A stretch of 64,000 nucleotides of DNA from VXNE01 sp964518405 (GCA_964518405.1 CAZFGB010000048.1:1-64000), one strand, 5' to 3'. Numbered from the stretch's first letter, positions 34,564 to 43,149 are shown. Notes: generated by a model not told the origin, from the sequence alone. Numbers and translations are program-made.

Positions 34564-35175
34564 CTAAGCGTGCTCCTCGTCCTCGCCGATCACGATCAGG
34601 TTGTCCGACTTGAAACGGTACGGCGGCACCGGCAGGTTGTCGGGCGCCGGCTTGTTCCTGAACACCCTCCCCGCAAGGTCGAAGACCGAGCCGTGACAGA
34701 CGCAGAAAAAGGAGTCGTCCTCGCCGCGAAACTTGGGCGAGCAGCCGAGGTGGGTGCAGAGCCCCACGTAGACGCCGATCTCCGGCGTTCTGGAGCGCCA
34801 CGCATTCTTCGCGTACGCGGGCTGCATCTCCTCGTTGTCCGATTCCGGATCGGCGAGTTCGGGATTGTCCGAGGCGAGTTTCTCGACGGTTTCCGGTGTC
34901 CGTCGGATCACGAATACGGGACGGCCCCGCCAGGCCGGTATCGGCCCCAGCATCTCTCCCGGGCTCAGCTTGGAGATGTCCACCTCGATCGGCGCGCCGA
35001 GCGCACGCGCCTTGGCGCTGGGGTTCCAGGACCTGACAAAGGGAATCGCTGCACCCGCCACTCCGATGCCGCCGACCACCGCGGTGGAACCCACCAGCAG
35101 TCGCCGCCGCGTCCTGTCTACATTGCCTGCTTCGCCCTGCCGAGGGCTGTCGTCGTGCGTCCCTGCGTCACTCAA
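34564..35175 (-). CDS. petA: Rieske iron-sulfur protein of the bc1 complex
   Basis: 203 residues. Twin-Arg-type start DRTRRRLLVGSTAVVGGIG with one membrane helix, then the cluster-binding motifs CTHLGC and CVCHGS. PYRF near the end is typical. The start is a TTG at 35175, supported by GGAGAG upstream and by the lack of any in-frame ATG or GTG before the RR motif. First gene of petABC. Confidence 0.95.
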   Translation of the reverse strand: MSDAGTHDDSPRQGEAGNVDRTRRRLLVGSTAVVGGIGVAGAAIPFVRSWNPSAKARALGAPIEVDISKLSPGEMLGPIPAWRGRPVFVIRRTPETVEKLASDNPELADPESDNEEMQPAYAKNAWRSRTPEIGVYVGLCTHLGCSPKFRGEDDSFFCVCHGSVFDLAGRVFRNKPAPDNLPVPPYRFKSDNLIVIGEDEEHA

Positions 35176-35321
35176 AAGGAAATCTCTCCGTCAACTTCTC
35201 ATCGGCACGTCCTCGGGCCCGCGCCTTCTACCCTTGGCTACCGGTCAGCCGACAGTCCCCGCCGGCATGAACAACCGCTGCCCGTCCGCTCCCCGCGGCA
35301 CCCTGGGCAGCCCAATCCGCC

Positions 35322-35714
35322 CTACCGCTTGGAGAATTGCGGACGCTTGCGCGCCTTGCGCAGGCCCACCTTCTTGCGTTCCACTTCCCTCGCGTCGCGG
35401 GTGATGAAACCCGCCCGGCGCAAGTCCTGCCGCAGCGACTCGTCGTACTCGACCAATGCGCGCGCCACGCCGTGCCGGATAGCGCCCGCCTGACCGGACG
35501 CACCGCCGCCTTTCACCGTCACCCTGATATCGAATCGGTCGACAACGTCCGCGACCTCCAGCGGTTGGCGAATGATCATGCGGGCCGTCTCACGACCGAA
35601 GTATTCGTCGATGGGCCGGCCGTTGACGACGATGCGCCCGCTGCCAAGTCGCATGAACACGCGCGCCGTCGATGTCTTTCGGCGACCCGTACCGTAGCTA
35701 TGTGCCTCGGCCAT
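35322..35714 (-). CDS. rpsI: 30S ribosomal protein S9
   Basis: 130 residues, the normal length. Starts YGTGRRKTSTARVF, contains GRPIDEYFGRETARMII and VKGGGASGQAGAIRHG, and ends in the conserved RKARKRPQFSKR tail that reaches the P site. Co-transcribed with rplM 60 bp upstream. Confidence 0.98.
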   Translation of the reverse strand: MAEAHSYGTGRRKTSTARVFMRLGSGRIVVNGRPIDEYFGRETARMIIRQPLEVADVVDRFDIRVTVKGGGASGQAGAIRHGVARALVEYDESLRQDLRRAGFITRDAREVERKKVGLRKARKRPQFSKR

Positions 35715-35774
35715 TCCTCTTGATTCTCCGTCTTGATCCAGTGCGCGCCCAGTCTCTTGCAGCCGCTTGAGAGC

Positions 35775-36209
35775 CTACCCGGACAACTGCAGCAGCTTCG
35801 GCTGTTGGGCTGCGTGCGGGTGCTCGGACCCGGCGTAGACCTTGAGCTTGCGGAATACGGCCCGACCGAGTGGATTGCGCGGGAGCATGCCCTTGACCGC
35901 CTTCTCGATCACCCGCTCGGGATGTTTCGCAATCATCTCTTCGAAACGCGCAGCCTTGATGCCGCCGGGGTATCCGCTATATCGATAGTAGATCTTGTCG
36001 GTCTGCTTCTTGCCCGTCACGCGGACCTTGTCCGCGTTCACGACCACGATATAGTCGCCGGTGTCCACATGAGGCGTGTAAGACGCCTTGTGCTTGCCGC
36101 GCAAACGCCGCGCAAGCGCCGCCGCCAGTCGCCCAAGCGTCTGATTTTCTGCGTCTACGACATACCAATCGTGCTCGACATCCTGCGGACGCGCGCTCAG
36201 GGTCTTCAT
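35775..36209 (-). CDS. rplM: 50S ribosomal protein L13
   Basis: 144 residues. WYVVDAENQTLGRLAAALA, HVDTGDYIVVVNADKV, YYRYSGYPGG and MLPRNPLGRAVFRKLKVYAG are the family blocks. Transcribed with rpsI from the promoter at 36237-36265. Confidence 0.98.
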   Translation of the reverse strand: MKTLSARPQDVEHDWYVVDAENQTLGRLAAALARRLRGKHKASYTPHVDTGDYIVVVNADKVRVTGKKQTDKIYYRYSGYPGGIKAARFEEMIAKHPERVIEKAVKGMLPRNPLGRAVFRKLKVYAGSEHPHAAQQPKLLQLSG

Positions 36210-36236
36210 GCGGAGGGCCTGAAATGCGGAGGCGCG

Positions 36237-36265
36237 ATTCTAACGGCGGGACCCCATGATCGCAA
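36237..36265 (-). promoter_or_regulatory. Sigma-70 promoter of rplM-rpsI
   Basis: On the minus strand TTGCGA (36265-36260) and TAGAAT (36242-36237) are separated by exactly 17 bp. The -10 box lies about 27 bp upstream of the rplM start. Confidence 0.7.
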
Positions 36266-36336
36266 CCAAAATGCCGGCCAAAACGCAGGCCAAACGTGCT
36301 TGGCCGACGCCCTCACGCGCAGAACGAATCGCCGGT

Positions 36337-36411
36337 CTTGGGCGGGGCGCAGCGGGGTTCGACCGGTCCGTCGCGGAATGCGCCAGCGATCTTGTGTTGT
36401 CATCGCCCAAG
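36337..36411. repeat. 8-bp inverted arms CTTGGGCG/CGCCCAAG
   Basis: CTTGGGCG at 36337-36344 faces CGCCCAAG at 36404-36411. The left arm belongs to a TCTTGGGCGGGGCG stretch that resembles the repeat core between dolP and sspB (31192-31228). It lies beside the gene remnant at 36417-36659. The rest of the spacer from 36266 to 36416 holds no gene I can support. Confidence 0.4.
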
Positions 36412-36416
36412 CGTAG

Positions 36417-36659
36417 TCAACGGAGATCCAGCTTTCGCAGCCTCGATTTGATGGCGCTCGGCCGTCTTTCGCGAAGTGCTCCGCAAGCCTTTTCGCGTTC
36501 CATCCCTCCCCGTGAAGTTGCCCGAGCTTCCGGTCGTCCTCCGGCGTCCACGGTTGATACGCGTTCGGGAACTGGCCGCGCGAGCCGCCCGTCCGCCTCT
36601 CGGCAGTGCCAATGGAACCGGCCCCCTTCGCGGCGTCCCGCTGATCGGTGGGTACGCGC
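36417..36659 (-). pseudogene. Frameshifted helix-turn-helix gene remnant downstream of NERD gene
   Basis: Directly after the NERD stop, another frame reads GQFPNAYQPWTPEDDRKLGQ and LHGEGWNAKRLAEHFAKDG, then shifts by one base near 36455-36460 and continues as SAIKSRLRKLDLR and a stop (36417-36419). Joined, this reads as a compact helix-turn-helix of the type PWTPEDD...AEHF...AIKSRL, seen at the C-terminal ends of various helicase- and nuclease-like proteins. No start codon or ribosome-binding site is evident. It may be the lost C-terminal part of the NERD gene or a separate decayed gene. Confidence 0.5.
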
Positions 36660-37358
36660 CTATCCTCGACTCAGTTGCCAGATTGTGCGCGAAACCTGCG
36701 CGTCGACATCTGCGGGTTTCTGTATCTCGTCCCGAAGCACGGGCAGGAACTCGCTTCGGAACGTGTCACTGTTGTATACGCGGATGCCGTCCCACTCCGA
36801 CTTGACAGGGCCCCGCTCGAAGGCGAGCACCAGACATGGCCTCACTGGCGTGTCCGGAGGAAGAAGTGCTTCGACCCCCTTTCTGCAGGCATGCAGCCTT
36901 TTCAACGCCTTGAAAAAAACCTTTTTCGGTCTGATGCGGTGGTACTTCGTTTCGATCACCCATACGCCCGTCGGCGTCGCGACGACATGGTCGATGTCGC
37001 CGGAGTCCATGACGCCGGTCACGTTGTGCGCGACCGCGCAGTTCTTCGCCGTGAGGGCCCGTTCCAATTCGCGGCCAACCTGCCGTTCCGCGACGTAGCC
37101 TTTCTCGAAGGAATCGATGCGTGGAAAGACCCACAGGAGAATCGAACAAAGCAACAGGGTGATGCCGCAGGCCATCGCGGCCCATGCTCCGAGCCACAGG
37201 AAGATGATGACACCCAGCAACACGCCAACGCCCACCGACATGCCCGGGAGCGGCGCGAACATCGCCCCAAGATACTTGTCACGAAGGTAGGCGCCGGGGG
37301 ATATCCTCTCCGGCCCCGGAGAAGAAGCCGGCGCGATCTGTTTCGGTTTTTTCGTCAT
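36660..37358 (-). CDS. NERD-domain membrane protein
   Basis: 232 residues from the ATG at 37358, which has a strong GGAGGGG ribosome-binding site. Two membrane helices (about residues 38-80), then a nuclease-related (NERD) domain: GYVAERQVGRELERAL, AHNVTGVMDSGDIDHVVATP and GVWVIETKYH. The Asp of GDIDHVV and the Glu-x-Lys of IETKYH match the restriction-like active site. Activity is not proven for most NERD proteins. It may be truncated, since a frameshifted HTH-like tail follows. Inserted between rplM and zapE. Confidence 0.85.
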   Translation of the reverse strand: MTKKPKQIAPASSPGPERISPGAYLRDKYLGAMFAPLPGMSVGVGVLLGVIIFLWLGAWAAMACGITLLLCSILLWVFPRIDSFEKGYVAERQVGRELERALTAKNCAVAHNVTGVMDSGDIDHVVATPTGVWVIETKYHRIRPKKVFFKALKRLHACRKGVEALLPPDTPVRPCLVLAFERGPVKSEWDGIRVYNSDTFRSEFLPVLRDEIQKPADVDAQVSRTIWQLSRG

Positions 37359-37458
37359 CGTCGAGCCCCTCCTGCCTCGATCATTTTCGGAGCGCGACGA
37401 CTCGGCATTCAGCTGGGCACATCGGGCACGCACGGCAGAATACCAAGGGAGCCCGCGC

Positions 37459-38544
37459 TCAGGGCTTGTGGCTGCGTCCGAGATACTCCGCCGAACGCAT
37501 CTCGCGCAAACGGCTTCGCGTCCGCTCGAATTCCACCTGCAGCCGTTGTCCGCGATAGAGGCCGCCGGTCTCGCACGACGCGGACAGCACGAGGTTGACG
37601 CCGCGATCATAGAACTCGTCCACCAGCGCGACGAAACGGCGCGCCATGTCCTCGCGGTCCGCGTCGAAACGCGGGACGCCGCTCACCAGAACGGTGTGGA
37701 ACTCCCGCGAGATCTCGATGTAGTCGTTCGCGCTGCGAGGGCCATCGCAAAGGTCGCTGAATTCGAACCAGGCGGCGCCGTCGCCCGCGCCCGCGGTCGG
37801 AATGCGGCGGCCGTTGACTTCGATCGAAACGCCCATCTCGGCATGCGGCGCCAGCGCCGCGAACGATTCGGCGAGCCGACGTTCCGTCTCACCGGACGCT
37901 GGATAAAGGTAGGTGTCCGCCGCAGCCAGGACCCGCAGGCGATAGTCGACCCCGTCCACAATGCGCAGGACCTTCATGTGCGACTCGATGCGTTCGATGG
38001 CGGGCAGGAAACGCCGTCGCTGCAAACCGTTCTCGTACAGCCGCGCCGGCTCGATGTTGGATGTCGCCACCACGGTGACCCCGCGATCGAACAGGGCGCC
38101 CAGGAGTTCACCTAGGATCATGGCGTCTCCGATGTCGGAAACGAAGAACTCGTCGAAACAGAGCACGCGGCCCTCCTTCGCCATGCGCTCCGCCACGCGC
38201 GCCAGCGGGTCGGCGACGCGCTCCAGCGACCTCAGTTCATCGTGCGCATGCCGCATGAACCGGTGAAAGTGCATTCGCAGCTTCTCTTCGAACGGCAGGC
38301 ATTCGAAGAACAGATCCATCAGGTAGGTCTTGCCCCGGCCCACCCCGCCCCACAAGTACAGGCCAGTAGAGGCGCGCCGGCGCCGGAGCAATCGGCGCCA
38401 CGATCGGGTCTGCTCCCGCACGAGACGCCCGTGCACCGCGTCCAGCGCCAGAACCGCCTCCACCTGTCCCGGGTCCCGTTGAAAACCCCGGCAGACGATA
38501 TTGCGATCATGGGCTTCCCCCGGCGACATGCGGCGCGCCGTCAA
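37459..38544 (-). CDS. zapE: Cell division ATPase ZapE
   Basis: 361 residues of the AFG1/ZapE ATPase family. Walker A is WGGVGRGKTYLMD, Walker B is VLCFDEFFVSD, followed by ATSNIEPARLYENGLQR (sensor region). ZapE acts on the Z ring during late division or stress in E. coli. The start overlaps hisD by 4 bp (ATGA). Confidence 0.95.
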   Translation of the reverse strand: MTARRMSPGEAHDRNIVCRGFQRDPGQVEAVLALDAVHGRLVREQTRSWRRLLRRRRASTGLYLWGGVGRGKTYLMDLFFECLPFEEKLRMHFHRFMRHAHDELRSLERVADPLARVAERMAKEGRVLCFDEFFVSDIGDAMILGELLGALFDRGVTVVATSNIEPARLYENGLQRRRFLPAIERIESHMKVLRIVDGVDYRLRVLAAADTYLYPASGETERRLAESFAALAPHAEMGVSIEVNGRRIPTAGAGDGAAWFEFSDLCDGPRSANDYIEISREFHTVLVSGVPRFDADREDMARRFVALVDEFYDRGVNLVLSASCETGGLYRGQRLQVEFERTRSRLREMRSAEYLGRSHKP

Positions 38545-39863
38545 GCGCGAACGGAGCTATCGTCGAGTCGCGCCAGCGCCGCAAGCGCATGCGCGTGCAG
38601 CCCCTCCGCGCGGGCAATGGCGGCTGCGGTTCGCGCCAGATCCCGCGCACCCCGCGGATCGATGCGGATGACGGAACTGCGCTTCAGGAAATCGACCACA
38701 CCGAGGGGCGATGCATATCGCGCGGTGCCGAATGTCGGCAGCACGTGACTCGGACCCGCGCTGTAGTCGCCGAGGACTTCCGCCGAGTAGCCGCCGAGAA
38801 ACACCGCCCCCGCGTTCCGCACGCGCGGCAGCAACGATTCCGGGTCGGCTACCGCAAGCTGCAGATGTTCCGGCGCAACACGGTTTGCGATGGACACGGC
38901 CTCGTCGAGATCGCGGGTCCGGATCAACGCGCCCCGGGCGCCGAGCGAGGCTTCGATGATTTCCCGGCGCGCCATATCCGGCAGCGCGGCTTCCATCCGG
39001 TCGGTCACCTCCGCCAGGTAGTCGGCGTCCGGAGAAAGCAGCAACGCCTGCGCCGCCGGATCGTGCTCGGATTGCGAGAACATGTCGAGCGCCGTCCAAT
39101 GCGCCGGCACGCTGCCATCGGCGACGATCAGCACTTCGCTCGGCCCCGCGATGCCATCGATCCCCACGGGACCGAACACCTGGCGTTTAGCCGCAGCGAC
39201 GTAGGCGCCGCCGGGACCCACGATCTTGTCCACCCTGGCAATCGTTTCGGTGCCGAAGGCCAGGGCCGCGATGGCCTGCGCCCCGCCGATGGCAAACACT
39301 TCATCCACGCCGGCAATGTCCAGCGCCGCCAGCACGTGTTCGTTCCGCTCGCCGTCCGGGACCGGAACCGTCACCACCACCTCGCGAACGCCGGCCACGC
39401 GCGCCGGAATCACCGTCATCAGCACCGTCGACGGATACGCGGCCTGCCCACCCGGCACGTACACGCCCACGCGATCAAGCGGCACGATGCGCTGGCCGAG
39501 CCGATTGCCCAAACCGTCGTCGTACTCGAACGCGCCGCCCTGTTCCAGCTGCAGTTCGTGATAGCGGCGAATGCGCCGGGCGGCGGCAACGAGCGCCTCG
39601 CGATCCGATGCGGGCAAGCGCCGCCGGCATTCGGCAAGCGCCCGGTCATCGAGCTTCAACGCGGCGACGCTGGGCGCCGCGACCCTGTCGAATCGCTCGG
39701 TGTGGTCGACGACGGCCGAGTCGCCCCGCTCGCGCACGTCCTCGATCACTGCGGCGACGGCGTGCTCGATCTCGCGGGCGGCGGGGTCATCCCAATAGAC
39801 GAGCCTGTCGAGCGCATCGTCGAAGTCGTCCGATGCCGTATCGAGGCGGTTGACGCCGATCAT
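38541..39863 (-). CDS. hisD: Histidinol dehydrogenase
   Basis: 440 residues. Catalyses the last two oxidations in histidine synthesis. Blocks: RVGVYVPGGQAAYPSTVLM, GPGGAYVAAAKRQVFG, IAGPSEVLIVADG, SQSEHDPAAQALL (zinc-site Gln/His) and APEHLQL. The start at 39863 (MIGVNRLD) fits the family; the longer frame is unlikely. Other his genes (hisG, hisC) that flank hisD in relatives are not present. Confidence 0.97.
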   Translation of the reverse strand: MIGVNRLDTASDDFDDALDRLVYWDDPAAREIEHAVAAVIEDVRERGDSAVVDHTERFDRVAAPSVAALKLDDRALAECRRRLPASDREALVAAARRIRRYHELQLEQGGAFEYDDGLGNRLGQRIVPLDRVGVYVPGGQAAYPSTVLMTVIPARVAGVREVVVTVPVPDGERNEHVLAALDIAGVDEVFAIGGAQAIAALAFGTETIARVDKIVGPGGAYVAAAKRQVFGPVGIDGIAGPSEVLIVADGSVPAHWTALDMFSQSEHDPAAQALLLSPDADYLAEVTDRMEAALPDMARREIIEASLGARGALIRTRDLDEAVSIANRVAPEHLQLAVADPESLLPRVRNAGAVFLGGYSAEVLGDYSAGPSHVLPTFGTARYASPLGVVDFLKRSSVIRIDPRGARDLARTAAAIARAEGLHAHALAALARLDDSSVRA

Positions 39864-39873
39864 CGTCGGGATG

Positions 39874-40113
39874 CTACGGATCCACCGCGGCTTGGGTGCG
39901 AATGGTGACCGCATGCACGGTCCCGTCGCGAATCAGGTCGCCGATGGCTTCGTATACGAGCTGTTGCTGTCTGACGCGGCTCAACCCCTCAAAGGCCGAG
40001 CTTGCGACGCGGACATCGAATCGGTTCCCCTCGCCTGCGACCTCAACCTCCGCCTCCCCGAGGTGATCGCGGATGCGATTCGCAAGGGTCGCTTTTTGGA
40101 CAGGGGCCTTCAT
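39874..40113 (-). CDS. ibaG: BolA-family protein IbaG
   Basis: 79 residues. BolA fold: RIRDHLGEAEVEVAGEGNRF, DVRVASSAFEGLSRVRQQQLVY and the helix IGDLIRDGTVHAVTIRT. BolA proteins bind monothiol glutaredoxins and Fe-S clusters. The ATG at 40113 (MKAPVQK) was preferred to an earlier in-frame start. ibaG usually precedes murA; here it lies 10 bp before hisD and murA and hisG are gone. Confidence 0.9.
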   Translation of the reverse strand: MKAPVQKATLANRIRDHLGEAEVEVAGEGNRFDVRVASSAFEGLSRVRQQQLVYEAIGDLIRDGTVHAVTIRTQAAVDP

Positions 40114-40284
40114 GGTGGACGCCGAGATTACCACGGGGCCCCATCGGCAGCAGGCTCAGATCGGGGCACAAGTGCATCGGACCTTCGCTTCACCCTCACT
40201 TCCCATTGGACAGTGCGGGAAGTTGACGGGCAGGGCCAGAAAACGATAGTTTCTTACCGAAGTCTTACCTGCATGTGACCAAAG

Positions 40285-40533
40285 ATGCTGACGAGGATGT
40301 CGAGCAAAGGACAGGTTGTGATACCGAGAGCGATTCGTGCCGCGCGAGCTTGGACGCCGGGCATCGAGTTCGAGGTCGAGGAGACACCGGACGGCCTGCT
40401 CCTGCGAGCTGTCCCGGCGTTCTGCGAGACTCGCATCGAGGAAGTGATCGGGTGCGTCGAATACGCCGGTCCCAAGCGGTCTCTCGCGGAAATGCGCAAC
40501 ATCGTCCAGCCGGCGTTCGCCGACAAATCGTGA
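40285..40533 (+). CDS. AbrB/SpoVT-type antitoxin
   Basis: 82 residues with the swapped-hairpin domain at the start: RMSSKGQVVIPRAIRAARAW. The rest is an acidic toxin-binding tail. ATG at 40285, with a second in-frame ATG at 40297. It overlaps the PIN toxin gene (stop TGA inside its GTG start). Likely autoregulated. Confidence 0.88.
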   Translation: MLTRMSSKGQVVIPRAIRAARAWTPGIEFEVEETPDGLLLRAVPAFCETRIEEVIGCVEYAGPKRSLAEMRNIVQPAFADKS

Positions 40534-40922
40534 TCGCCCTCGACACCAACGCCGTCGTCCGGCTTTTGGCCGACGACGATCCGCAACAGTCCCGTCGCGC
40601 GGCTGTCTTGATCGAAGGCAACTCCGTGTTCGTGCCTCTAACCGTGCTTCTCGAGACCGAATGGGTACTGCGCAGCGTCTACTCATTGTCCCGCGATGCC
40701 GTCCTGCGTGGTCTACGGAACTTCCTGGGGCTTCAAAACGTCACCGCGGAGGCAATTGGCCGAGTCGCGCGGGCGTTGTCGTGGTATGAGCAGGGAGTCG
40801 ATTTCGCCGACGCCATCCACTTGGCGAGCGCGGTCGAAGCCGAGGCTGAGGCATTCGCGACTTTCGACCGAGGCTTGCGCCAGCAGGTCTCGGAGCGAAC
40901 CGTCCCGATCATTCAACCCTGA
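40530..40922 (+). CDS. PIN-domain toxin (VapC-like)
   Basis: 130 residues from a GTG at 40530. The acidic residues are seen in ALDTNAVVRLLADDD, VLLETEWVL, VDFADAIHLAS and ATFDRG. It should be an RNase restrained by the AbrB-type partner before it. The two genes overlap by 4 bp. Located at a synteny break between ibaG and caxA. Confidence 0.9.
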   Translation: MIALDTNAVVRLLADDDPQQSRRAAVLIEGNSVFVPLTVLLETEWVLRSVYSLSRDAVLRGLRNFLGLQNVTAEAIGRVARALSWYEQGVDFADAIHLASAVEAEAEAFATFDRGLRQQVSERTVPIIQP

Positions 40923-40961
40923 CCTTGGGGCATCCGGAACCACCATTCCGCGAAATCCTTT

Positions 40962-41921
40962 ATGTGGCTTCCCGTACTGGCTCTGATCGTTGGATTCATC
41001 ACTCTGGTGTGGAGCGCGGACCGTTTCGTATCAGGTGCCGCGGCGACAGCCAACAATCTCGGGGCGTCGAAAATACTGATCGGCCTGACCGTCGTCTCCA
41101 TCGGCACGTCGGCACCCGAAATCCTGGTGGCGCTAGCGGCGGCCATCGAGGGGACATCCATCCTGGCGGTAGGCAACGCGATCGGTTCCAACATCGCCAA
41201 CATCGGGCTGGTGCTCGGCGTGACCGCGTTGGTCGCGCCCCTGCCGTTTTCGGCCTCGGTGCTAAAGGTCGAACTGCCCTGGCTTATCGGCGTGACGCTG
41301 CTTGCGTTGTGGTGTCTGCACGACCTGCACCTGGGCGTGGTCGACGGGTTCCTGCTGCTGGCCGGATTTAGCCTGATCATCCATCGCCTGGTGCGGTCGC
41401 AGCGCCGGAAACCGGAGTTGCCCGAAGCGATCCAAGAGGAGCTCGAAGGACTCGAGGACATGCCCATGGGGCGCGCGCTCGCGTACCTGGTCGTCGGCCT
41501 GGCCGTACTGCTCGCATCGGCCCAGACCCTCGTCTGGGCGGCCACCGAGGTCGCGGAGTATCTGGGCGTAAGCGAACTGATCATCGGCCTCACCGTTATC
41601 GCCATCGGCACCAGCCTTCCGGAACTCGCGGCAACCCTCGCCGCGGCCACCAAGGGGCATCCGGATATCGCGATTGGGAATGTCGTCGGTTCCAACATCC
41701 TCAACATCGTGGCGGTACTCGCGGTGCCCGCGCTGATAACGCCCGTCGGTCTCGAAATCCATGTGCTTTGGCGGGACTACGGAATGATGGCCGCGCTGAC
41801 CCTGCTGCTCGTGCTGTTCGCCTACGGATTCGGCGCCCGGCCGATCATCACGCGTTTTGAAGGTTGCGTCATGGCGCTCGCCTGGATCGGTTACAACGTG
41901 CTGCTGTACACCCAGGCATGA
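40962..41921 (+). CDS. Calcium/sodium antiporter family protein (YrbG/CaxA-like)
   Basis: 319 residues, about ten membrane helices in two homologous halves. The duplicated ion-binding motifs are LIGLTVVSIGTSAPEILVAL with GNAIGSNIANIGLVLG, and IIGLTVIAIGTSLPELAATL with GNVVGSNILNIVAVL. A hydrophilic loop (about 148-166) splits the halves. It overlaps kdsC by 4 bp. In relatives the gene precedes kdsD and kdsC; kdsD is absent here. Confidence 0.95.
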   Translation: MWLPVLALIVGFITLVWSADRFVSGAAATANNLGASKILIGLTVVSIGTSAPEILVALAAAIEGTSILAVGNAIGSNIANIGLVLGVTALVAPLPFSASVLKVELPWLIGVTLLALWCLHDLHLGVVDGFLLLAGFSLIIHRLVRSQRRKPELPEAIQEELEGLEDMPMGRALAYLVVGLAVLLASAQTLVWAATEVAEYLGVSELIIGLTVIAIGTSLPELAATLAAATKGHPDIAIGNVVGSNILNIVAVLAVPALITPVGLEIHVLWRDYGMMAALTLLLVLFAYGFGARPIITRFEGCVMALAWIGYNVLLYTQA

Positions 41922-42568
41922 CGCGCCCCGGTGCGGAAACGTTTCCGCGGTCCGCGCTCGAAGCCGCAAGGGGCGTGGATCTGCTGATCCTCGATGTGGA
42001 CGGCGTGTTGACGGACGGACGGCTCCACTACGCCGACTCCATTTCGAGGGGTGCCCCCTCGGACAGCTCTTCTTCGAGGGGTGCCCCCTCGGACAGCTTT
42101 ATTTCGAGGGGTGCCCCCTCGGACACCCCGGCGGGTGGTTTCAAGGCGTTCTACGCGCAGGATGGGGCTGCGATCAAGATGCTGCAAGCAGCCGGCATTC
42201 CTGTCGCAATCATCAGCGGCCGGGCATCCGAGGCCACGGCCAGGCGCGCCCGCGAACTCGGAATCGCCCACGTCTACCAAGACATCGAAGACAAGTCGGC
42301 TGCGTTGCGCGCGCTGTGCGAGGCGTCCGGCGTCGCGGCCGAACGCATGGCCCATGCCGGGGACGACATACCCGACCTGCCGCTGTTCGACTGCGTCGGC
42401 TTGCGGCTGTCCGTTGCGGATGCCCATCCGGAGGTCGCGGCCCGGGCGGACTATGTCACCGCGGCCGCCGGCGGCGCCGGCGCCGTGCGCGAAATGTGCC
42501 ACCTCATCCTGATCGCCAAAGGACTCTGGGAGTCCGCCCTGCAGGCAGCGGGCGCATCGCCGCGATGA
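41918..42568 (+). CDS. kdsC: KDO-8-phosphate phosphatase with triple repeat insertion
   Basis: 216 residues (typical KdsC about 170-190). HAD-family phosphatase for KDO synthesis. Catalytic Asp motif LILDVDGVLTDGRL, motif II IISGRAS, motif III and IV AHAGDDIPDLPLF. Between DGRLHYADS and GGFKAFYAQDGAAIKML, where relatives have a short hairpin loop, lie three copies of a ten-residue unit SRGAPSDS plus two, encoded by 30-bp palindromic repeats (42042-42129). All catalytic residues are present. The insertion is close to the substrate entrance, so activity should be tested. Coupled to caxA and lptC by overlapping starts. Confidence 0.95.
   Translation: MTRPGAETFPRSALEAARGVDLLILDVDGVLTDGRLHYADSISRGAPSDSSSSRGAPSDSFISRGAPSDTPAGGFKAFYAQDGAAIKMLQAAGIPVAIISGRASEATARRARELGIAHVYQDIEDKSAALRALCEASGVAAERMAHAGDDIPDLPLFDCVGLRLSVADAHPEVAARADYVTAAAGGAGAVREMCHLILIAKGLWESALQAAGASPR
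42042..42129 (+). repeat. Three tandem 30-bp palindromic repeats in frame in kdsC
   Basis: CGAGGGGTGCCCCCTCG occurs at 42045-42061, 42075-42091 and 42105-42121, an exact 30-bp period. The flank between units is GACAGCTCTTCTT or GACAGCTTTATTT, so units are nearly identical but not perfectly so. Encodes SRGAPSD three times at ten-residue spacing in KdsC. Same stem as the other type A repeats, without the GCCTTCAGCCGGGG flank. Confidence 0.95.
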
Positions 42569-43149
42569 TGCGCCGATACGCCGCCGCGGCCATATCCGCG
42601 CTGGCGCTGACCCTGGTTTACATGTACTCCGGCAGGGACACGCCCGCCCCGCTGCCGCCGGAACTTCGAGATGAACCCGATGTCTACATCGAAGGCGCGG
42701 CCATCACCAAGTTCGCAGAGGACGGCGGCATCCGCTACCGCCTCTGGGCCGACCGGATCAAGCAGTTCGAAGAACGCAGCGTCACTTACTTCGACAACCC
42801 GGTCATCCGCCTCGACCAGCAGGTGGGACCGCCCTGGCAGGCCAGGGCGTCGCGCGGGGAGATCCGGCAGCGGCCTCTCGACGACGGCGCCGACGAGGAA
42901 CACCTGCACCTCGCCGACAGGGTGAAATTCACGAGACAGTACCCCGACGGACGCGAGTTCACGCTGACCACAGCCGCGCTCGACGTCTATCCGGAACGCC
43001 GATACGCGGCCACGGATCAAGCTGTTATGATCGAGACTTCCGGCAGCAAGACAACGGCCGCGGGATTCGAGGCCGACATGGAACGCGGATGGATGAAGCT
43101 GCTATCGGTACCGGGCCGACAGGTCCGCGGCGTTATCGAGCCAGACTGA
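42565..43149 (+). CDS. lptC: LPS export protein LptC
   Basis: 194 residues: one N-terminal membrane helix (AAAAISALALTLVYMYS) and the periplasmic jellyroll starting PDVYIEGAAITKFAEDGGIRY. LptC links the LptBFG transporter to the LptA bridge. ATG at 42565 overlaps the kdsC stop. Confidence 0.92.
   Translation: MMRRYAAAAISALALTLVYMYSGRDTPAPLPPELRDEPDVYIEGAAITKFAEDGGIRYRLWADRIKQFEERSVTYFDNPVIRLDQQVGPPWQARASRGEIRQRPLDDGADEEHLHLADRVKFTRQYPDGREFTLTTAALDVYPERRYAATDQAVMIETSGSKTTAAGFEADMERGWMKLLSVPGRQVRGVIEPD

Noticed and set aside
35265..35321. Terminator after rpsI (GCTGCCC/GGGCAGC arms)
   Set aside because: The loop is over 20 bases and no T-run follows; not strong enough.
42045..42121. CRISPR array (regular 30-bp period in kdsC)
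   Set aside because: Units have no unique spacers, are in frame and encode a repeated peptide; they are tandem palindromes.
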